Positions 12,313 to 24,616 of a DNA stretch of 64,000 nucleotides are shown here, one piece after another; the first letter of the stretch is position 1; each line of letters starts with the position of its first letter. The stretch spans positions 2,962,690 through 3,026,689 of the forward strand of contig KN832554.1 in NCBI GenBank assembly GCA_000827205.1, in the 5' to 3' direction. The notes below the pieces were generated by a model, which worked only from the letters and a program-made list of their open reading frames with translations, had not been told where the DNA came from and did no database searches. Origin of the DNA: Plicaturopsis crispa FD-325 SS-3. Its lineage: Eukaryota; Basidiomycota; Agaricomycetes; Amylocorticiales; Amylocorticiaceae. The position numbers and the translations under genes are program-made.

Positions 12313-13140
12313 GCGCTCGAGCCTGGCTCTTTTATGTCTTTGCTGATGGCCCGTTACACGTGTACGTATGGTCGGGCAGGGCGGTGATGCGTGCCACACT
12401 TGGAGCAGATGGAGGAGCGACACCACCGCCGGACGCGCCCAGCTCTACAGGCGTTTCACCGCTTGCTATGTTTCAGAGATACTCCGTGTACATATCATGA
12501 CGCCGTGATATCACAGCCGTGTTTTTCTTACATTGTCTGAACGACGCATGTGCATGAAGCCAGAGAGGACTCGGCGAAAGACGAACAAAAGGGATGGTAC
12601 CAGGGTGACCGGGGTCCCGTGGCAGGGCTATGGGATTCGGGAAACAGACGCTTGGGCTGTTCACGCTCTCTCTCTCATCTCGCTGGGTGGCCCTTTTCTC
12701 GTTTGTCTCTCTGTCTCTCTCCTGTCTTCACCTTTGGCATCTATAGCTCTCAAGAAAATACCCATAAAATCCATAAACATCGTCCTTCGCATCCCTTTTA
12801 TCGTCTAATCGCACCATTTATCCTCATTTTCCCCCTCGAGTCAAACGGTCTACATTCACCCCGCCCGCATCCCAACTGCTCACTAGTTGTTGCTTCCAAA
12901 GAGACTCAGAGAGAGAGAGTCCCCAGTAGCGCCGTCAAACGCTTCATTTTCCTGTCATCGCCCAAGCCCGTCAAGTCAGTATTCGACCGACCTTCGATAG
13001 CGCTTATCTGCTGACAACAGCATCCTACAGCTGTACACTTCTCTCTTTACCATAACTTTTGTTCCATACCCGCTACCGCATAATTACTCCCATCTCGATC
13101 GCTCTCTTTGTCGCCAATTCATCCACGTCCCACCGCAGCA
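12313..13140 (+). promoter_or_regulatory. Long pyrimidine-rich upstream region
   Basis: 828 bp without a convincing gene. It has strong CT tracts (about 12660-12740 and 12820-13130), as is common just upstream of highly expressed fungal genes. It probably holds the promoter and a long 5' UTR of the gene at 13141 plus the TRS20 3' end. Confidence 0.45.
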
Positions 13141-14634
13141 ATGGCCACCGCACCCGCACCCAACCCCCGCGCCTCTCTCCTTTCCGGCCTCCGTACAGGC
13201 GGCGTTCGCTCCACCTCTGGCAATTTCCCGCATACTGCAGCCATTGGCGGATCTTTCAACGTTCCCCACTTCGCTCAGGACAACGACATCCGCTTCCAGG
13301 TCGACGGACCCCCCGACGACGTTCCTGATCTGCCTAACCACGGCAACAGCCTGTACATGGGCACCAACCGGCACGCACCCATGACTGCTGCCGTCGATGG
13401 GTCCAACAACAGGTTCCAGCAGCAGCAGCAGTACCAGGCAGGACCTCAGAGAGGTTTGAATGTCAACAGTCAGCCATTCAACCCTGCGAACATGCCCTCC
13501 CACGAGGCACAAGCTCAGGCTATGCAGATGCAGATGATGCAAATCGAGATCCTGAGGCTTCAGGTAAACTCCACCACCAACATACGTTGACCGCTCGCTG
13601 ATTGAATCGCCACATTTTAGGCTATCCAGGCTCAGCAGTATCAAGCTGAGTTGTTTGCACAGAACCAGCGCCTCCAGCAGAGTCAACAAGCGCAGAACAG
13701 ACGCGCTAGTTTCAACCCTCCTGCCACTGCTGGGCCGCTCACCAGCTCATTCGGCGTCAACGCCCAACGTCGTCCCAGTCATGCCGAGCAACTCAAATCC
13801 CAGCTCGGTGTATCCGGTCACAATGACCAAGTGCCTATGACTGCTGCACTTGGCGGCAAATTCGGCGGACGTGCGTTCAGCTTGAGCGATGGTGGAAAGT
13901 TTGGTGGCGAAGTCGATGATGTTCCTCCTTCCACTCCGGGTCACACAACCGTGATCAGTGGCGGCACATCCCTTGGGAATCCCTCTTCTAACAACATCGG
14001 TCTTAGCACACCTCTTACTGCTAGCTTCACTCCCCCCTCCAAGTCGGATTCTGCCTCGTCCTGGAGGCGCGGTGGGAATAACAACTCCGTGCTCAGCGGG
14101 AACCGCTCTGTCACCATGTCGGGTGGCTCGCCCAGCGTGAAAGTTACTCCTCCGCCCGGCGAGCGTGTGTCACCGCCCCCTTTCAACAAGACACGCCCCC
14201 AGCCTCTCCGATTCAATCTCGCTGCCTCGCTGCCTACCTCCGAGGTCGTTGCGATTGATCAGGACGCTGGCGATGCCGAAGACGGCGCGTCTACCGCGTC
14301 GTCCAAGTCCGCGCAATCCTCGTCGCACGGATCGTCCCCGACGACGCCGCACTCTGCGTCGTCGCACCACTCCAACGAAGTGCCGCCGCTCTCGCCGCGC
14401 GAAGAGGCCGCGAAGAAGCTTTACGAAGGTCTGGGCATTGGGCGTCCGGTCCCAGTATCCACGGCGAACCACAGGATGGCAAGCCAGCCGACGAGGCAGC
14501 CCCGAGGGCCCCCGTCTGGCGCGGATGAGCTGGGACCGAAGAACTTCGCCACGCGCATCAGGCGTAAGGCCATTGGGGGACTCAGCACCCTGATGGCTGG
14601 GCGCGAGCGTCGCGAGTTCATCGAGGCGTACTGA
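13141..14634 (+). CDS. Disordered Q-rich fungal protein with TAAxGG repeats
   Basis: Two exons (13141-13563 and 13621-14634, intron 13564-13620) give 478 residues. I do not recognise a named family. Visible are a Ser/Pro/Asn/Gly-rich composition and a Gln/Met-rich segment likely to form a helix or coiled coil across the splice junction (EAQAQAMQMQMMQIEILRLQ, then AIQAQQYQAELFAQNQRLQQ). A spaced motif occurs three times: PHTAAIGGSF, PMTAAVDGS and PMTAALGGKFGG. The C-terminus is a conserved-looking basic block, NFATRIRRKAIGGLSTLMAG. There are no signal peptide or membrane segments. The strong CT-rich leader suggests high expression. Start 13141 has a good context (GCAGCAATGGCC); an in-frame ATG at 13108 is possible. 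The pattern fits a low-complexity RNA-binding or scaffold protein, but that is inference only. Confidence 0.75.
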
Positions 14635-15346
14635 GCGCGGCGTCCATGGAGCTCGTCCACCTGCAAGAGGTTTTGGATCACAGCGTCGAGCAATCTTGGC
14701 TGTTTCAGTTACAGCGTTCTCTGAACCACCCCTTAAACCAACAAGCAAATTCATTCATTCATTTTATATTTGTCATGCCCAAATAACGGCCGTTGTCTCC
14801 CTTTCTCGGTTACTATCTTATTTGCGGGCGCGAATTCTGACGGACACTTGGGTGCTGAAGCAGTCTTCCGTATCGGCTACATACAGTTGCGATAAATCCA
14901 CCACCAGCCACTGGCACCTTCCTTTTTTCTTTCAACTTCGAGGACCCATTCCTCGACTGGTTTGCGATCTCCATGGACTGAGTTGTTGTTTTGAAAGGGT
15001 CGTTGAAGTAGGCGGAGATTTTGTAGGAAGCTAGGGAGTGGTGGAGTGAGGGCAGCAGTGCTTCCCGGAGTCGAGTACTTACTCTGTCCATTTTGTGTAA
15101 CCGTCAAGGCTATACATATATGATATAGCGTGCAAAAGTCCTGAAATTTAAAGCTTCACGGAAATTAATCAGGGATACAGCAAGCGACTGGGGTCGGTGC
15201 GATTGTACGCTGAACGTTGAACCTCAGGGGAATGGATTCAAGAAGTTATCCTGAGGCCAGAGGCGTGACACCTCGGATTCTGGTTTCAAAATATTCAAGG
15301 ACAACAGAGTAATGCACAAAAACTGCAGATAATACAGAGCGGCATT
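14635..15346. other. Convergent spacer with one weak small ORF
   Basis: About 710 bp between two convergent genes. On the minus strand an open frame at 14813-15091 (92 codons, MDRVSTRLREALLP...) could also be spliced to a start at about 15107. I recognise nothing in it, and the alternative frames are equally plausible. The rest looks like 3' UTR. Confidence 0.3.
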
Positions 15347-17178
15347 TTATTTGCACCGTTGCCCCACGATGTTCTTTCCATGTTCCTGTTCTCACCCGTC
15401 AGTACTATGTCAAAAGGGCAGCTAAGCAAACAGCGCACCTGCCACTCCTCCTTGCTGATCCACAGCTGATGGAATGTGCCAAGACTTGCCAAAATGCTGC
15501 CACCAAGCCAGCCACCATACCGCCTCTCAGTAGGGTTTCCCGGCGCATGGATTTTGACCTGGACAACCCCCGCAAATGATTAAGGACCATGCACAGCGAA
15601 GGGAACGAAGGATAAAGTCGTACATGTGAGAAGTTCCTCGACAGCTCGTTGTTCAATCGCTCGCTGAAGCCTGCAAAGAGCGAGCCACCGCCTGTCAGGA
15701 CGACGTTCCCCATGAGGACCTGTCGTAGATCCGGGTCGCAGGCACGCAATGACTCTGCCAGAAGGGCTGGCATGTTTTTGGGAAGGTTTGGGTTTGATGC
15801 CTGCGTAGATACTACGTTGAAAAAACAGGCAATCTTGGGCAACGGAGACGACGCACGACTAATGCTTGCGAGTGGAAGAAGAATTGCTCGCCGACATTGA
15901 ACCGCTCCGGCCCAAAGTATGTATTATACCCTGTGGGGAACTCGTACTGTCTTACGGGTCTTTGCGCCGCAAGTCTAGAAAACGCACGGCAAGCATGTTA
16001 AGTAGTCTACTACAGAAGGAGACGCGATAGCACACGTACTGATCGTTCCACCCCTGGTCTAGGACACCAGCAACACTCTGTATCCACTCGTCGATTTCCT
16101 TCGTCTCGTACCATAACTTCCAACTGTCTGTAGTTCCCGCGATACGGTCCTCTCTCAGAGTAAAACGTGGAGGTGCCCCAGGTTCTACAGGCTAAAATGG
16201 CGCACATGGATGTCAGAAGGTCCTACAAGCAAATAGTCGATGATATTACCAATTTCGAAGCAATCAGTTGGTGTGGGTACAGGTCGATGCCGCGGCGGGT
16301 GTGCGTTGGAGCAGTCAGGACATGTCGGGCATGGGCGTGGACGAGTTTGGGGAGAGCAGAGGATACTAAGCCTATTTCGAATGATGTGTAAGCGCGCAGA
16401 CAAGGCTAAAATTAAATGCAGGTGGACCTAACATACCTTTGCGGAGGACGAACCCATCAACGACGGGTGTGACGCTTGCCATATTCTGGCCCACGTCGAT
16501 AACAAGTGCTGACCCCTTGCCGGCAGCAAACCTGTGTCGAATGAGGACCGAACACGTTGTATATCGTCGAGAAACTCACGCGTTTAATACACCTGTATTA
16601 GCGATGTAGAATGCGGGCACGTCAAACTCCTCGAACATGATCTCAGCCATACGCTCTCTGTTCGCGACGGTATTCCATGCGGGCTCGGTCACCAGTATCG
16701 GGTGCTCCGAGGGCTCGCAGCGCATCACGTCCTTGAGCGCGTGCGAGATGAGCGCGGGTATGGGGTTGAAGTCGTAGACTGCACACCACGTAAGAAGGTG
16801 GGCACCGAAAGAAGAGGGCACAACTACTCACTAAGACCATCCTTCACAGGGTTCGCGACCTCCATCCCTTCTCTCCATATAGACGGCCCGTGCTGCCCAA
16901 TGTATGTCTTTGCGTTTTTTGTGTTGGGCGTATCCTGCCGAGACGCGTCTTCGCCTGTCATTGAGACATCTCCATCGGATTGTGGTTGCGGTATGTATCC
17001 ATACGCGGTCGGAATGATAGCTCGAGGGGTGTCGTCTCCAGCGTACCCCGCGCGTAATGAAGAGCCACCAATGTCCACAACTAGCGCCGCAACTTCGTCT
17101 GCAGAGAGCGTATCGTCAGTAAAATGCGCGTCATTTTGTGTTATGCAGGAACAACGTACCTCCGCCATAGTTCACCAT
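15347..17178 (-). CDS. ARP4: Actin-related protein Arp4 (NuA4/SWR1/INO80 subunit)
   Basis: Nuclear actin-related protein that pairs with actin in the NuA4, SWR1 and INO80 chromatin complexes. A tiny first exon MVNYGG (17178-17160) joins [20 protein letters not shown], the first phosphate loop of the actin fold, then [14 protein letters not shown]. An insert of about 25 residues rich in Asp/Ser follows. Next come [20 protein letters not shown], then the hallmark [20 protein letters not shown] (about 16705-16645), then [20 protein letters not shown] (about 15705-15645). The C-terminus is [21 protein letters not shown] plus a last exon [12 protein letters not shown]. At least eight short introns are present. 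The LVTEPAWN block and the tail fit Arp4 rather than actin, Arp5 or Arp6. It is divergent from ERB1 with 200 bp between start codons. Confidence 0.9.
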
Positions 17179-17378
17179 ATTTTGTACCTGGTTTTTGTTG
17201 CAATTCGGAGAAGTAGTGTTGGTCGGCGTTGAGTACAGGTTTTGGTGTCCCCGATCCAATCTAAGGCTATTGGCGTCTAAGCCGTGGGAATGCTTTATTT
17301 CTATCTACTGCCTCCGAGATTTTTCTCTGCATTGCACACGGACGCTCTGTATTTTATCTATAATATCTAGGCCTGAAC

Positions 17379-20046
17379 ATGGCTCCCCCCGAGTCCAAAA
17401 AAACACAGAGGAAGCGGAAGCAGGCCCCCGATGAAGTCGTCGAGCAACCCACACCATTTGCAAAAGCCGTCGGGCTGGAGATGCTCAGCGACGAGGAGGG
17501 ATCGGACGATGAGCACGCCGCGTCCGGCTCCGACGACGGGGAGGTCGACGCATTCCCCGAGATCGACATGGGCAGCGACAGCGAGGACGACGATTTCGAG
17601 CCGGAGCCAGAGTCTGACAGTGGCGAGCAGGAGGGAAGCGATGAAGAGGACACCGACGACGGGGAGACATCCGCCGACTCGGACGAGCTGCACATATTCC
17701 CCAAGTCCAAAATGATCGTCTCGGACATCACCCGGCAGCCAAAACGCGTTTACCCCGAGATCGAGCCAGATTACGACTCGGATTCGTCTACAGAAGATGT
17801 ACTGTGCTCCATGTATTCTCCGGAGACGCGAAGAACTCACGCGTTTGTTTTATGCAGGTCCAGAACCGCGTGGGGAATATACCTATGCACTGGTACGATG
17901 ACCTGCCGCATGTCGGGTATGATGTTAATGGCAAGAAAGTGCTGCGGCCCGCACGGGGTGACGAGCTGGACAAGTTCCTGTCGACTGTTGAGGACCCTTC
18001 TGCATGGTACGTACTCGATTCATTTCTCTGCTCACGGATGGTGTTCACGCCAAATCTGCAGGACATCTGCGTTCGACAAGACATCCCAGATGGACAAACC
18101 GCTGTCGAACGAGGAGCTCGAGATTATACGGCGACTGCATGCAAACGAGGTGCCCGACGCGGAGTACGATCCATACGAGCCAACCACAGAATGGTTCACA
18201 GGAAAGGGCAAGGAGGAGATTATGCCCCTTTCCGGCGCCCCCGAGCCCAAACGCAGATGGGTGCCCAGCAAGTGGGAAAAACAAAAAGTCAGTATATGTG
18301 GATATGATAATGCCAGAGCTACATCTTATCATGTCTTCCCAGGTCATGAAAATTGTACGCGCCATTCGCCAGGGCCGCATCCTGCCCTCCAAACCCAAAA
18401 CCTCGTCATCTCAACTCCAATTCTACTCCATCTGGTCCGAGCCCTCGACCTCCCACCCGCCGCCGCTCCCCGCCCCAAAGCCCCGGCTTCCCACGCACTC
18501 CGAATCCTACAACCCACCTGAGGAGTACTTGCCCACAGACGCCGAGCGCAAAGAATGGGAAGAAACGGAGCCCGAGGACCGCGAGCGCGACTACCTGCCG
18601 CAGAAGTACGGCTCCTTGCGCCTGGTTCCCGCGTTCGACGCATTCATAAAACAGCGCTTCAACCGGCAGCTGGACCTGTACCTCGCCCCGCGGATACAGC
18701 GCACGAAGCTGCGCATCGACCCGGAGAGCCTCGTCCCCAAACTGCCGAGCCCAAACAGCTTGAAGCCGTTCCCGAACTACCGTAGTCTGCGGTTCGTGCA
18801 CGATGGTGGCCGCGCGAGGTGTGTGGGCGTCAGTCCGGACGGTGCGTGGGCCGTGAGCGGGGACGAGGACGGCGTCGTTAGCTTGTGGGAGGTCAATGTC
18901 GGCCGCGAGGTCAAGCGGTGGAAGTTTGACAGCAAGATCGGTGCGGTTGAATGGTGTCCGAGGTTGGATGTCAGCTTTTTCGTTGTCGGCCTGTGCGTAT
19001 CTTGGACTGTTTGTCATTTGCGGACGCTAACACCATTTTTCTAGTGATGACACCCTACATTTCATTATACCCCCGCATTTACCGCCGGCTGTTTATACTT
19101 TAACCTATGCCTTGTTAGCACCTGCGACCCTCCCTCCCGCACCCGCTACGCCCTCTCCCATCCAATGGACCACCGCATCGTCCGCCACTTGGTCCGTCGA
19201 TCTACCCATTCTGACGGTCGAGCTTCCGCCTTCGTCCGGGCTGTCGAAACAAATAACATGGCATCGAAGGGGCGACTACTTCGCCACCGTTTGTGCGTCA
19301 ATCACCTTGTTTTTCTTACTGCGGGCGTTGCTAATAATGCGGTGTAGCGAATAGCGAGAGCCAGGGTGGTGTTTGGATACACCAGATCAGCCGTCGTCAC
19401 TCGCAAGCGCCATTCAAAAAGATCCGGGGTTCAGTCCAGTTGGTCCTGTTCCACCCCACGAAACCTAATTTCTTCGTCGCCGTGCGTTGCCCCATGCCAG
19501 TCCTACTGATTTCCTTTTGCTAAATCGAGTATGGCTGCAGACGCAAAGATATGTCCGGATGTACAATCTCTCCGAGCAGAAGCTACTGAAGACGCTGACC
19601 CCTGGCATCAAATGGATATCGTCGATGGATGTGCATCCTTCCGGCGACCATCTTATTGTTGGCGGGTATGACCGAAAACTGTGCTGGTTCGATCTCGAAC
19701 TCAGCGACAAGCCGTACAAGATTCTTCGGTGAGTCCACGTTGCGACCTTCCATAGCGATGTGCACTCTAATACGTGAACAGGTATCACACGCGGGCGATA
19801 CGATCGTTGCACTTCCACCCGACGTACCCCTTATTCGCGTCGTCGTCAGACGATGGGTCAATACAAGTGTTCCACGCGCGGGTGTACAACGACCTGATGA
19901 CGGATCCGCTGATTGTGCCACTCAAGATTCTACGTGGGCATACCGTGAAGGACGGTCTCGGTGTGCTTGCAGTACGGTGGTGTAACAAGCAGCCGTGGCT
20001 GGTCAGTGCAGGGGCTGATGGCGGCGTTGCTGTATGGTGTAGCTAG
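17379..20046 (+). CDS. ERB1: Ribosome biogenesis protein Erb1/BOP1
   Basis: Nucleolar WD40 protein of the PeBoW complex (Nop7-Erb1-Ytm1), needed for 27S pre-rRNA processing and 60S assembly. The N-terminus is basic, then strongly acidic (about 17480-17700: long Asp/Glu/Ser runs). The BOP1NT domain follows with [54 protein letters not shown] and [14 protein letters not shown]. Then come [19 protein letters not shown] and seven WD repeats, the first with [20 protein letters not shown], the last with RCWNKQ-like text ending [11 protein letters not shown]. About seven introns of 45-65 nt are read, each restoring the frame. Family identity is certain; the small exon borders near 19040 and 19500 are less so. 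Confidence 0.93.
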
Positions 20047-20801
20047 TGCGTGGCTTTATACTAATTGTAGGGTTGTTGTGTCGCGATGTATTGATGACCG
20101 GCCATCGTCGAGCTGCACAAACTTGAGAGTGAAAACGGCGTGTTTGTGCCTTGACGCGGCAAGATCACGTACTGCTTTGGATGCACGGAAATAATTCGCT
20201 TTCCCGACAGGATATCTATATCATTAGTCAATGTTTCTGTTGCACCTGGTTGTTTGTTGTTGACTTCACCCTACAGGCACGTAGACGCCGAGGGGGTTAA
20301 GTGTGCGAGTTCTATTCGAGCCTAAGGAGCGAGTGCATATTTTGTGGCGTTTCCGCGGGTCCGCGGCGGTGCGTGATGTCTCGGAGATGTTTCCAGTGCT
20401 GAGCGACTGGATTTGGACCTGTCCTTGTACTCGATATGTCTGGAAATCAGCAGAAGTTGCACATACCTGCATTCGAGAGCAGCCTCGTATCAAGACCGCA
20501 TAAGCAAAGGATCCGACAGCGCCATCGACACGCCTCACGAGTCAGTTTGACAGCTAAACTCCGTGGAGACTGCTATGGATGCTCGCTTTCCTCGCTCTTC
20601 CCCTCTAGCTTTCCCGTCCCTATGGGTTTCACCGTGCCTCGTTTGGGACCTGTGTTTGTTTTCCATTTAGCGCGCAGAACTCGGCACCCATGCCTTCAAA
20701 TACTCGGCCCAGGCGCCGCCTTCAATCCCCCACCCCTCCTCATTTCTGCCCCGTCCAGAAGTCCCCTTCCCTACACTTAGCCCTCTGCCGACGTGATTGC
20801 T
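20047..20801. other. Spacer upstream of the 7-TM gene
   Basis: 755 bp with ERB1 3' flank and the promoter of the membrane protein at 20802. Short frames on both strands have no family signature. I see no gene or repeat. Confidence 0.4.
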
Positions 20802-22573
20802 ATGGCATCGACCACCAAGACTGCAGAGATCGGGGAGGTCAAGTATACCAGTGCGTGCTCTCCTTACCATCGTGGCGTACTACCGTTGACCGTGCACCCA
20901 GCCGTCCTACTGGGCATATACTGTTGGGAGATCTTCCTCACGGGGAACTTCGAGTGGTCCCTCATCACTCGGCAGAGGACATTTGAATGGGCTTTCGTGA
21001 GTAGTGCATCTATTCCATGACGTTTTCTCGTCTGACTTGGCGCAATAGAGTACGTGTCGTTGATCCAGTCGTGTCGATAGCGATTGCTAACATATGATCG
21101 CAGTTCCTCTGTTCTTGAGCCGATATTCTGTCCTTATGTCCTTTCTCGGAATGTGCGTGTTTGAGCCATCGATGATGGTGACTGCTTCCTGAGACTCTAT
21201 TTTCCAAACGTAGAGAGATCGCGTATGCGCTACAAGAGCAGGTACATACGCCTCCTCAGAATTTTTCTATTTGACACCTACTAAACATCGCTATTTCTCA
21301 GTACGATTGTCAGGTAACCTCAAGCATTGCCTCACTACAAACTCACGAGCTTACTCTGTCCTCTCCCCAAGGCGACATGGTTGTTTAATTCTGTACGCAT
21401 ATTCAAACTCCCTGTTTCAGTCCTAGTGGAAGCTAATCTTCACCACACAGATAACCGTATACCTGGCGGTCGCGTCGGCGTCTACCCTCATGATGATTCG
21501 CACGTACGCAGTAGCAGTCTACTCCCGCCCTTACCATCTGACACACATTCTACCGGGGCGCAGCATCGACCTCTGGAAGCGCTCGTTCGCAGTCGCGATC
21601 CCACTAGTCGTAGTGTCTCTCGGCCAGTGGGCCATCTTCGTGCGCTCCATCACGCTCCTCTCGGCATCATGGGATCCTACGGTTCTGGCATGCACATTTG
21701 AGATGGCGCAGCCGATTGTGTTCACTGTAGGCTTTGTGTACAGTCAGTTCAGCCTACCTGTCTGCCTACGTCGTGTGCGTATCTGACGCATGTGCAGCGG
21801 CGTTCTTCCACTTGATACTGTGGCTGGTTGCCCTTCCCGCGCTGTTCAAGAAATACCGCGGCGGAGGAGTGTTCGGCTTCTTGGGACAGAAGGACCTTGT
21901 GTGTCTCGTGCTCGCATTCTTTGCGACGCTGATCCCTATGGTACGTACCTCCTTGCAATGGTTCCGCCACTGCAACGTTGGATCTCATGCGCCCACAACT
22001 AGATCTGCAACCTAGTCAAAGTAAATGGTACGCACTATCCCGCCTTGCTATGTCACACTCTTGTCTGATATAATCTCTCAACACAGACCTATCCGAAATG
22101 TGCGCCACGATTGCTTAGGTACCGGATCCAAGTAGCTGACCTTGAACCCCCTTATGCAGGATCGTACTCGTCCCGTCGTACGGCATCATGTGCATCGCCG
22201 CGTGCCGCCTCGTCGTGAGCCAGAACCGGCCCGCCAAGCGCTCGTCGGACATCTACTTCCACACCATGTCGCACGTCGCGCCGACGCCGTCGAAGTTCCG
22301 CCTCGGACGCACCAGGGCGCCGCCCGCGGAGACGATCCAGACGGGCACGTTCCTGCGCCCTGAGGTGCATGTCACAACGGACGTGGTCATGGGCGGCTAT
22401 GCGTGAGTACTAGCGCTTTCCTCCCGCTCCTAGACGCGCTGTGATTGACGGCTGGCTGGATGTTTGACAGGTCGGATGACCGCCAGGACAGCGGGCGGAC
22501 GTCTGATACCGGCAGTCCGGACACGGACAGGATGTTTGAGAAGTCCCTCAAGCCTGAGGGCGCAGCTCTTTAA
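20802..22573 (+). CDS. Seven-helix membrane protein of a basidiomycete family
   Basis: Many small exons join into a protein with about seven hydrophobic helices. Examples are RGVLPLTVHPAVLLGIYCWE, a conserved-looking FEWAF/FLSRYSVLMSFLGIEIAYA segment, TWLFNSITVYLAVASASTLM followed by MIRTYAVAVYSRP, WKRSFAVAIPLVVVSLGQW, FFHLILWLVALPALFKK and LVCLVLAFFATLIPM. The C-terminal tail (from about 22230) is hydrophilic, Ser/Asp/Arg-rich and ends KPEGAAL, so probably faces the cytosol. The layout resembles the large fungal set of DUF6533-like 7-TM proteins, though the DHxxTFDEEV signature seen in the genes at 57-61.6 kb is not evident here. Its function is unknown; a receptor role is only a guess. The start at 20802 is the first ATG in frame (MASTTKTAEIGE). 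Confidence 0.75.
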
Positions 22574-22931
22574 CACCCCTTCGATTGATCATCCGCCCCG
22601 GAGACCTCGATTACACTAAAATTTACTAACGTGCCATACTCAGTACATATACAAGTCCACCCTCGCTTTCAAAGTAATTCTTTCAATTGTGTAGCCACTG
22701 CCGACCTACATACCCACTGAATGACGAATGCATTTTTATAAGTGTACATTATATTTGACCCACGCACATACCCCAGCGTAGCAAATTCTGATCGTTCGCT
22801 GTCCCCTGCGCGTACTTAACACCAAGGGTCCTGCAGCTTCAAAGTTTCAGCTTGGCTAATGTCTGGCTGCTAGGGTATCGAGTTAGTTCCTGCATATATG
22901 TATGGCATAGACAAGACACACACCGTGGAGT
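22574..22931. other. Convergent 3' flanks
   Basis: 358 AT-richer bases between the 7-TM gene stop and the F-box gene stop. Likely two polyadenylation regions; no gene seen. Confidence 0.4.
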
Positions 22932-24482
22932 TTACTCCTCTCCTTCCTCCACGATGTAATCCACAGGGGAATTCTCGATAATAAGTGTGAAGTCATCGTT
23001 ATCTATAAAGCCCATAGTCCCGGAGCAACGCTTGAGCAGGAGCGTGTGCGGCCCGACGCCGCACGCCAGGCGGCGCCGTATGCATCCTTCAAATTCATTG
23101 GGTTTGCCGTTGTCAAAATTCACTGCCTCCAGCGTGAGGTGGTCGAGCCGCGGCCAGAGGGGCGCCGTATTCACAGAGGAGGTCCCGCTGTCCTTGCCTT
23201 CCAGTGAGCCGAGGAGGGCAACTATTCGTGGTACGGTGTAGCAGGTCAGGCGCAGACTGGTCACCACCGCGCTGCTGCGCACCGTAGGCGGCGTTTTGTC
23301 CGTGTCTTCGAGGCTCAGATCCACACCCACGACCTTCGAGGCGGACAAATGGTCCAGCAGTGCCGTCCATGAGGGCCAGTAGGATCGATTCGAGGGATCG
23401 CGCCACCGCAGGAGGAGGTCCACGTGGGGGACGGGTGGCCCCAAGGCTTCTAGCCGGATTTGTAGGTGTCCTTGCTGGGATGTGGCCGATAGAGAAACGG
23501 TACCCGCCAGAGCGCGGATGGTTGGTGCGAGGGACAAAATGAAAGACATCATGACAGCGCTGCGGGCCGTCCCCACGGATACCAGCTTCAAGTAAGGGCC
23601 TATAGTCAAGGGGAAGCGGCGAAAGAAGTGCCCGCACTGGTTCGGGGTGCCGGAAATCGTAGCGGACAAGGTCCTTGTTCCAGCCTGCGAGACGGTAGTC
23701 ACGGCACCATCCCGATCGGTGGGGAGGGCGTCGGAAATCTTTAGGTGCTCCAACTGGGGCAAGGCGTTTACGACCGAAGCTAGCTCTTGTGACGTTGGCC
23801 TGTAGTCTGCTGCAATGTTTTTGAGGGATAGTTCTGTCAGATTGGCCGGGAAGGGGGCGCTCCATGGCATTGCGCAGCGCTCTAGGCAGAGGACGCGCAG
23901 ACAAGGCTCCAGGATGCGCAGAATGTCAGGCGGGAAGTCCAATACGCGTCTTGACCTCGCACTGATGTCTAGCACGCGCACGGTGAGGGAGGGGGCAGCC
24001 CGGAGCCACGCGAACAATCGCTCGTGAGTTAGATTGTCCGTGCTCAGGCGGATCTCCTGCACTCGGCGGAGATGTGTGCGCACAAGCCAAAGGGCTGACG
24101 AGGCCGACGTGAAAAATTCTGTGCCGCAGCCTACAATAGACAGAGGAGCAGATTTTGACCTCTTGAGCATCTCGGAGACCAACGCGCGCTTCCGCAACGG
24201 GGGTTGCGTCCAGAGACGGGGACAGTTGAGGGCCACTGTGCGCCACTGGCTGCAGACATGGGATACGGTGACACAGCCCAAGGGGGTGCTGCTATCATAG
24301 ACGTCCACAGGTATAGTCTTGCAGAATATGATAGCGAGGATCTCTGCCGGCAGGACCGAGATTGGTGCGAGCTCGTTGCGGCGAGCGCGCAGGTCGTGTA
24401 AGCCCTTCAGGTAAGATTCTATGACTTCGTCGATCTCGAAACGCGCGACTTTGATACGGGTTTTGCTGTAATCAATGGGCAT
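22932..24482 (-). CDS. F-box protein with LRR-like repeats (single exon)
   Basis: 516-residue uninterrupted frame, unusual in this intron-rich window. After a helical N-terminus (YLKGLHDLRARRNELAPI) comes an F-box: SVLPAEILAIIFCKTIPVDV, then VSHVCSQWRTVALNCPRLW (about residues 42-93). This is the typical arrangement in Agaricomycete F-box proteins. The rest holds irregular leucine-rich repeats (for example LTELSLKNIAADYRPTSQEL, then LPQLEHLKISD). F-box proteins bring substrates to SCF ubiquitin ligases through Skp1; the target cannot be read from sequence. The family is greatly expanded in mushroom-forming fungi. The lack of introns may point to retroposition or recent origin. It is divergent from the Rdx gene with 134 bp between start codons. 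Confidence 0.85.
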   Translation of the reverse strand: MPIDYSKTRIKVARFEIDEVIESYLKGLHDLRARRNELAPISVLPAEILAIIFCKTIPVDVYDSSTPLGCVTVSHVCSQWRTVALNCPRLWTQPPLRKRALVSEMLKRSKSAPLSIVGCGTEFFTSASSALWLVRTHLRRVQEIRLSTDNLTHERLFAWLRAAPSLTVRVLDISARSRRVLDFPPDILRILEPCLRVLCLERCAMPWSAPFPANLTELSLKNIAADYRPTSQELASVVNALPQLEHLKISDALPTDRDGAVTTVSQAGTRTLSATISGTPNQCGHFFRRFPLTIGPYLKLVSVGTARSAVMMSFILSLAPTIRALAGTVSLSATSQQGHLQIRLEALGPPVPHVDLLLRWRDPSNRSYWPSWTALLDHLSASKVVGVDLSLEDTDKTPPTVRSSAVVTSLRLTCYTVPRIVALLGSLEGKDSGTSSVNTAPLWPRLDHLTLEAVNFDNGKPNEFEGCIRRRLACGVGPHTLLLKRCSGTMGFIDNDDFTLIIENSPVDYIVEEGEE

Positions 24483-24616
24483 AGTCGACGTCTCTGTAGC
24501 TGGATAATGTTAGAAGGTAGGAATTGAGGAGCAAGAGGGAAATGCCACTGATTTTCGTCGCGTCGGAGTCGCGACCAGTCCTCCACTTCCTTTGTCTTCC
24601 TCCACTACAGCGATCC

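Noticed and set aside
17354-17840. Ser-rich and Val-rich minus frames opposite ERB1
   Set aside because: Mirror images of the acidic Asp/Glu/Ser run in Erb1.
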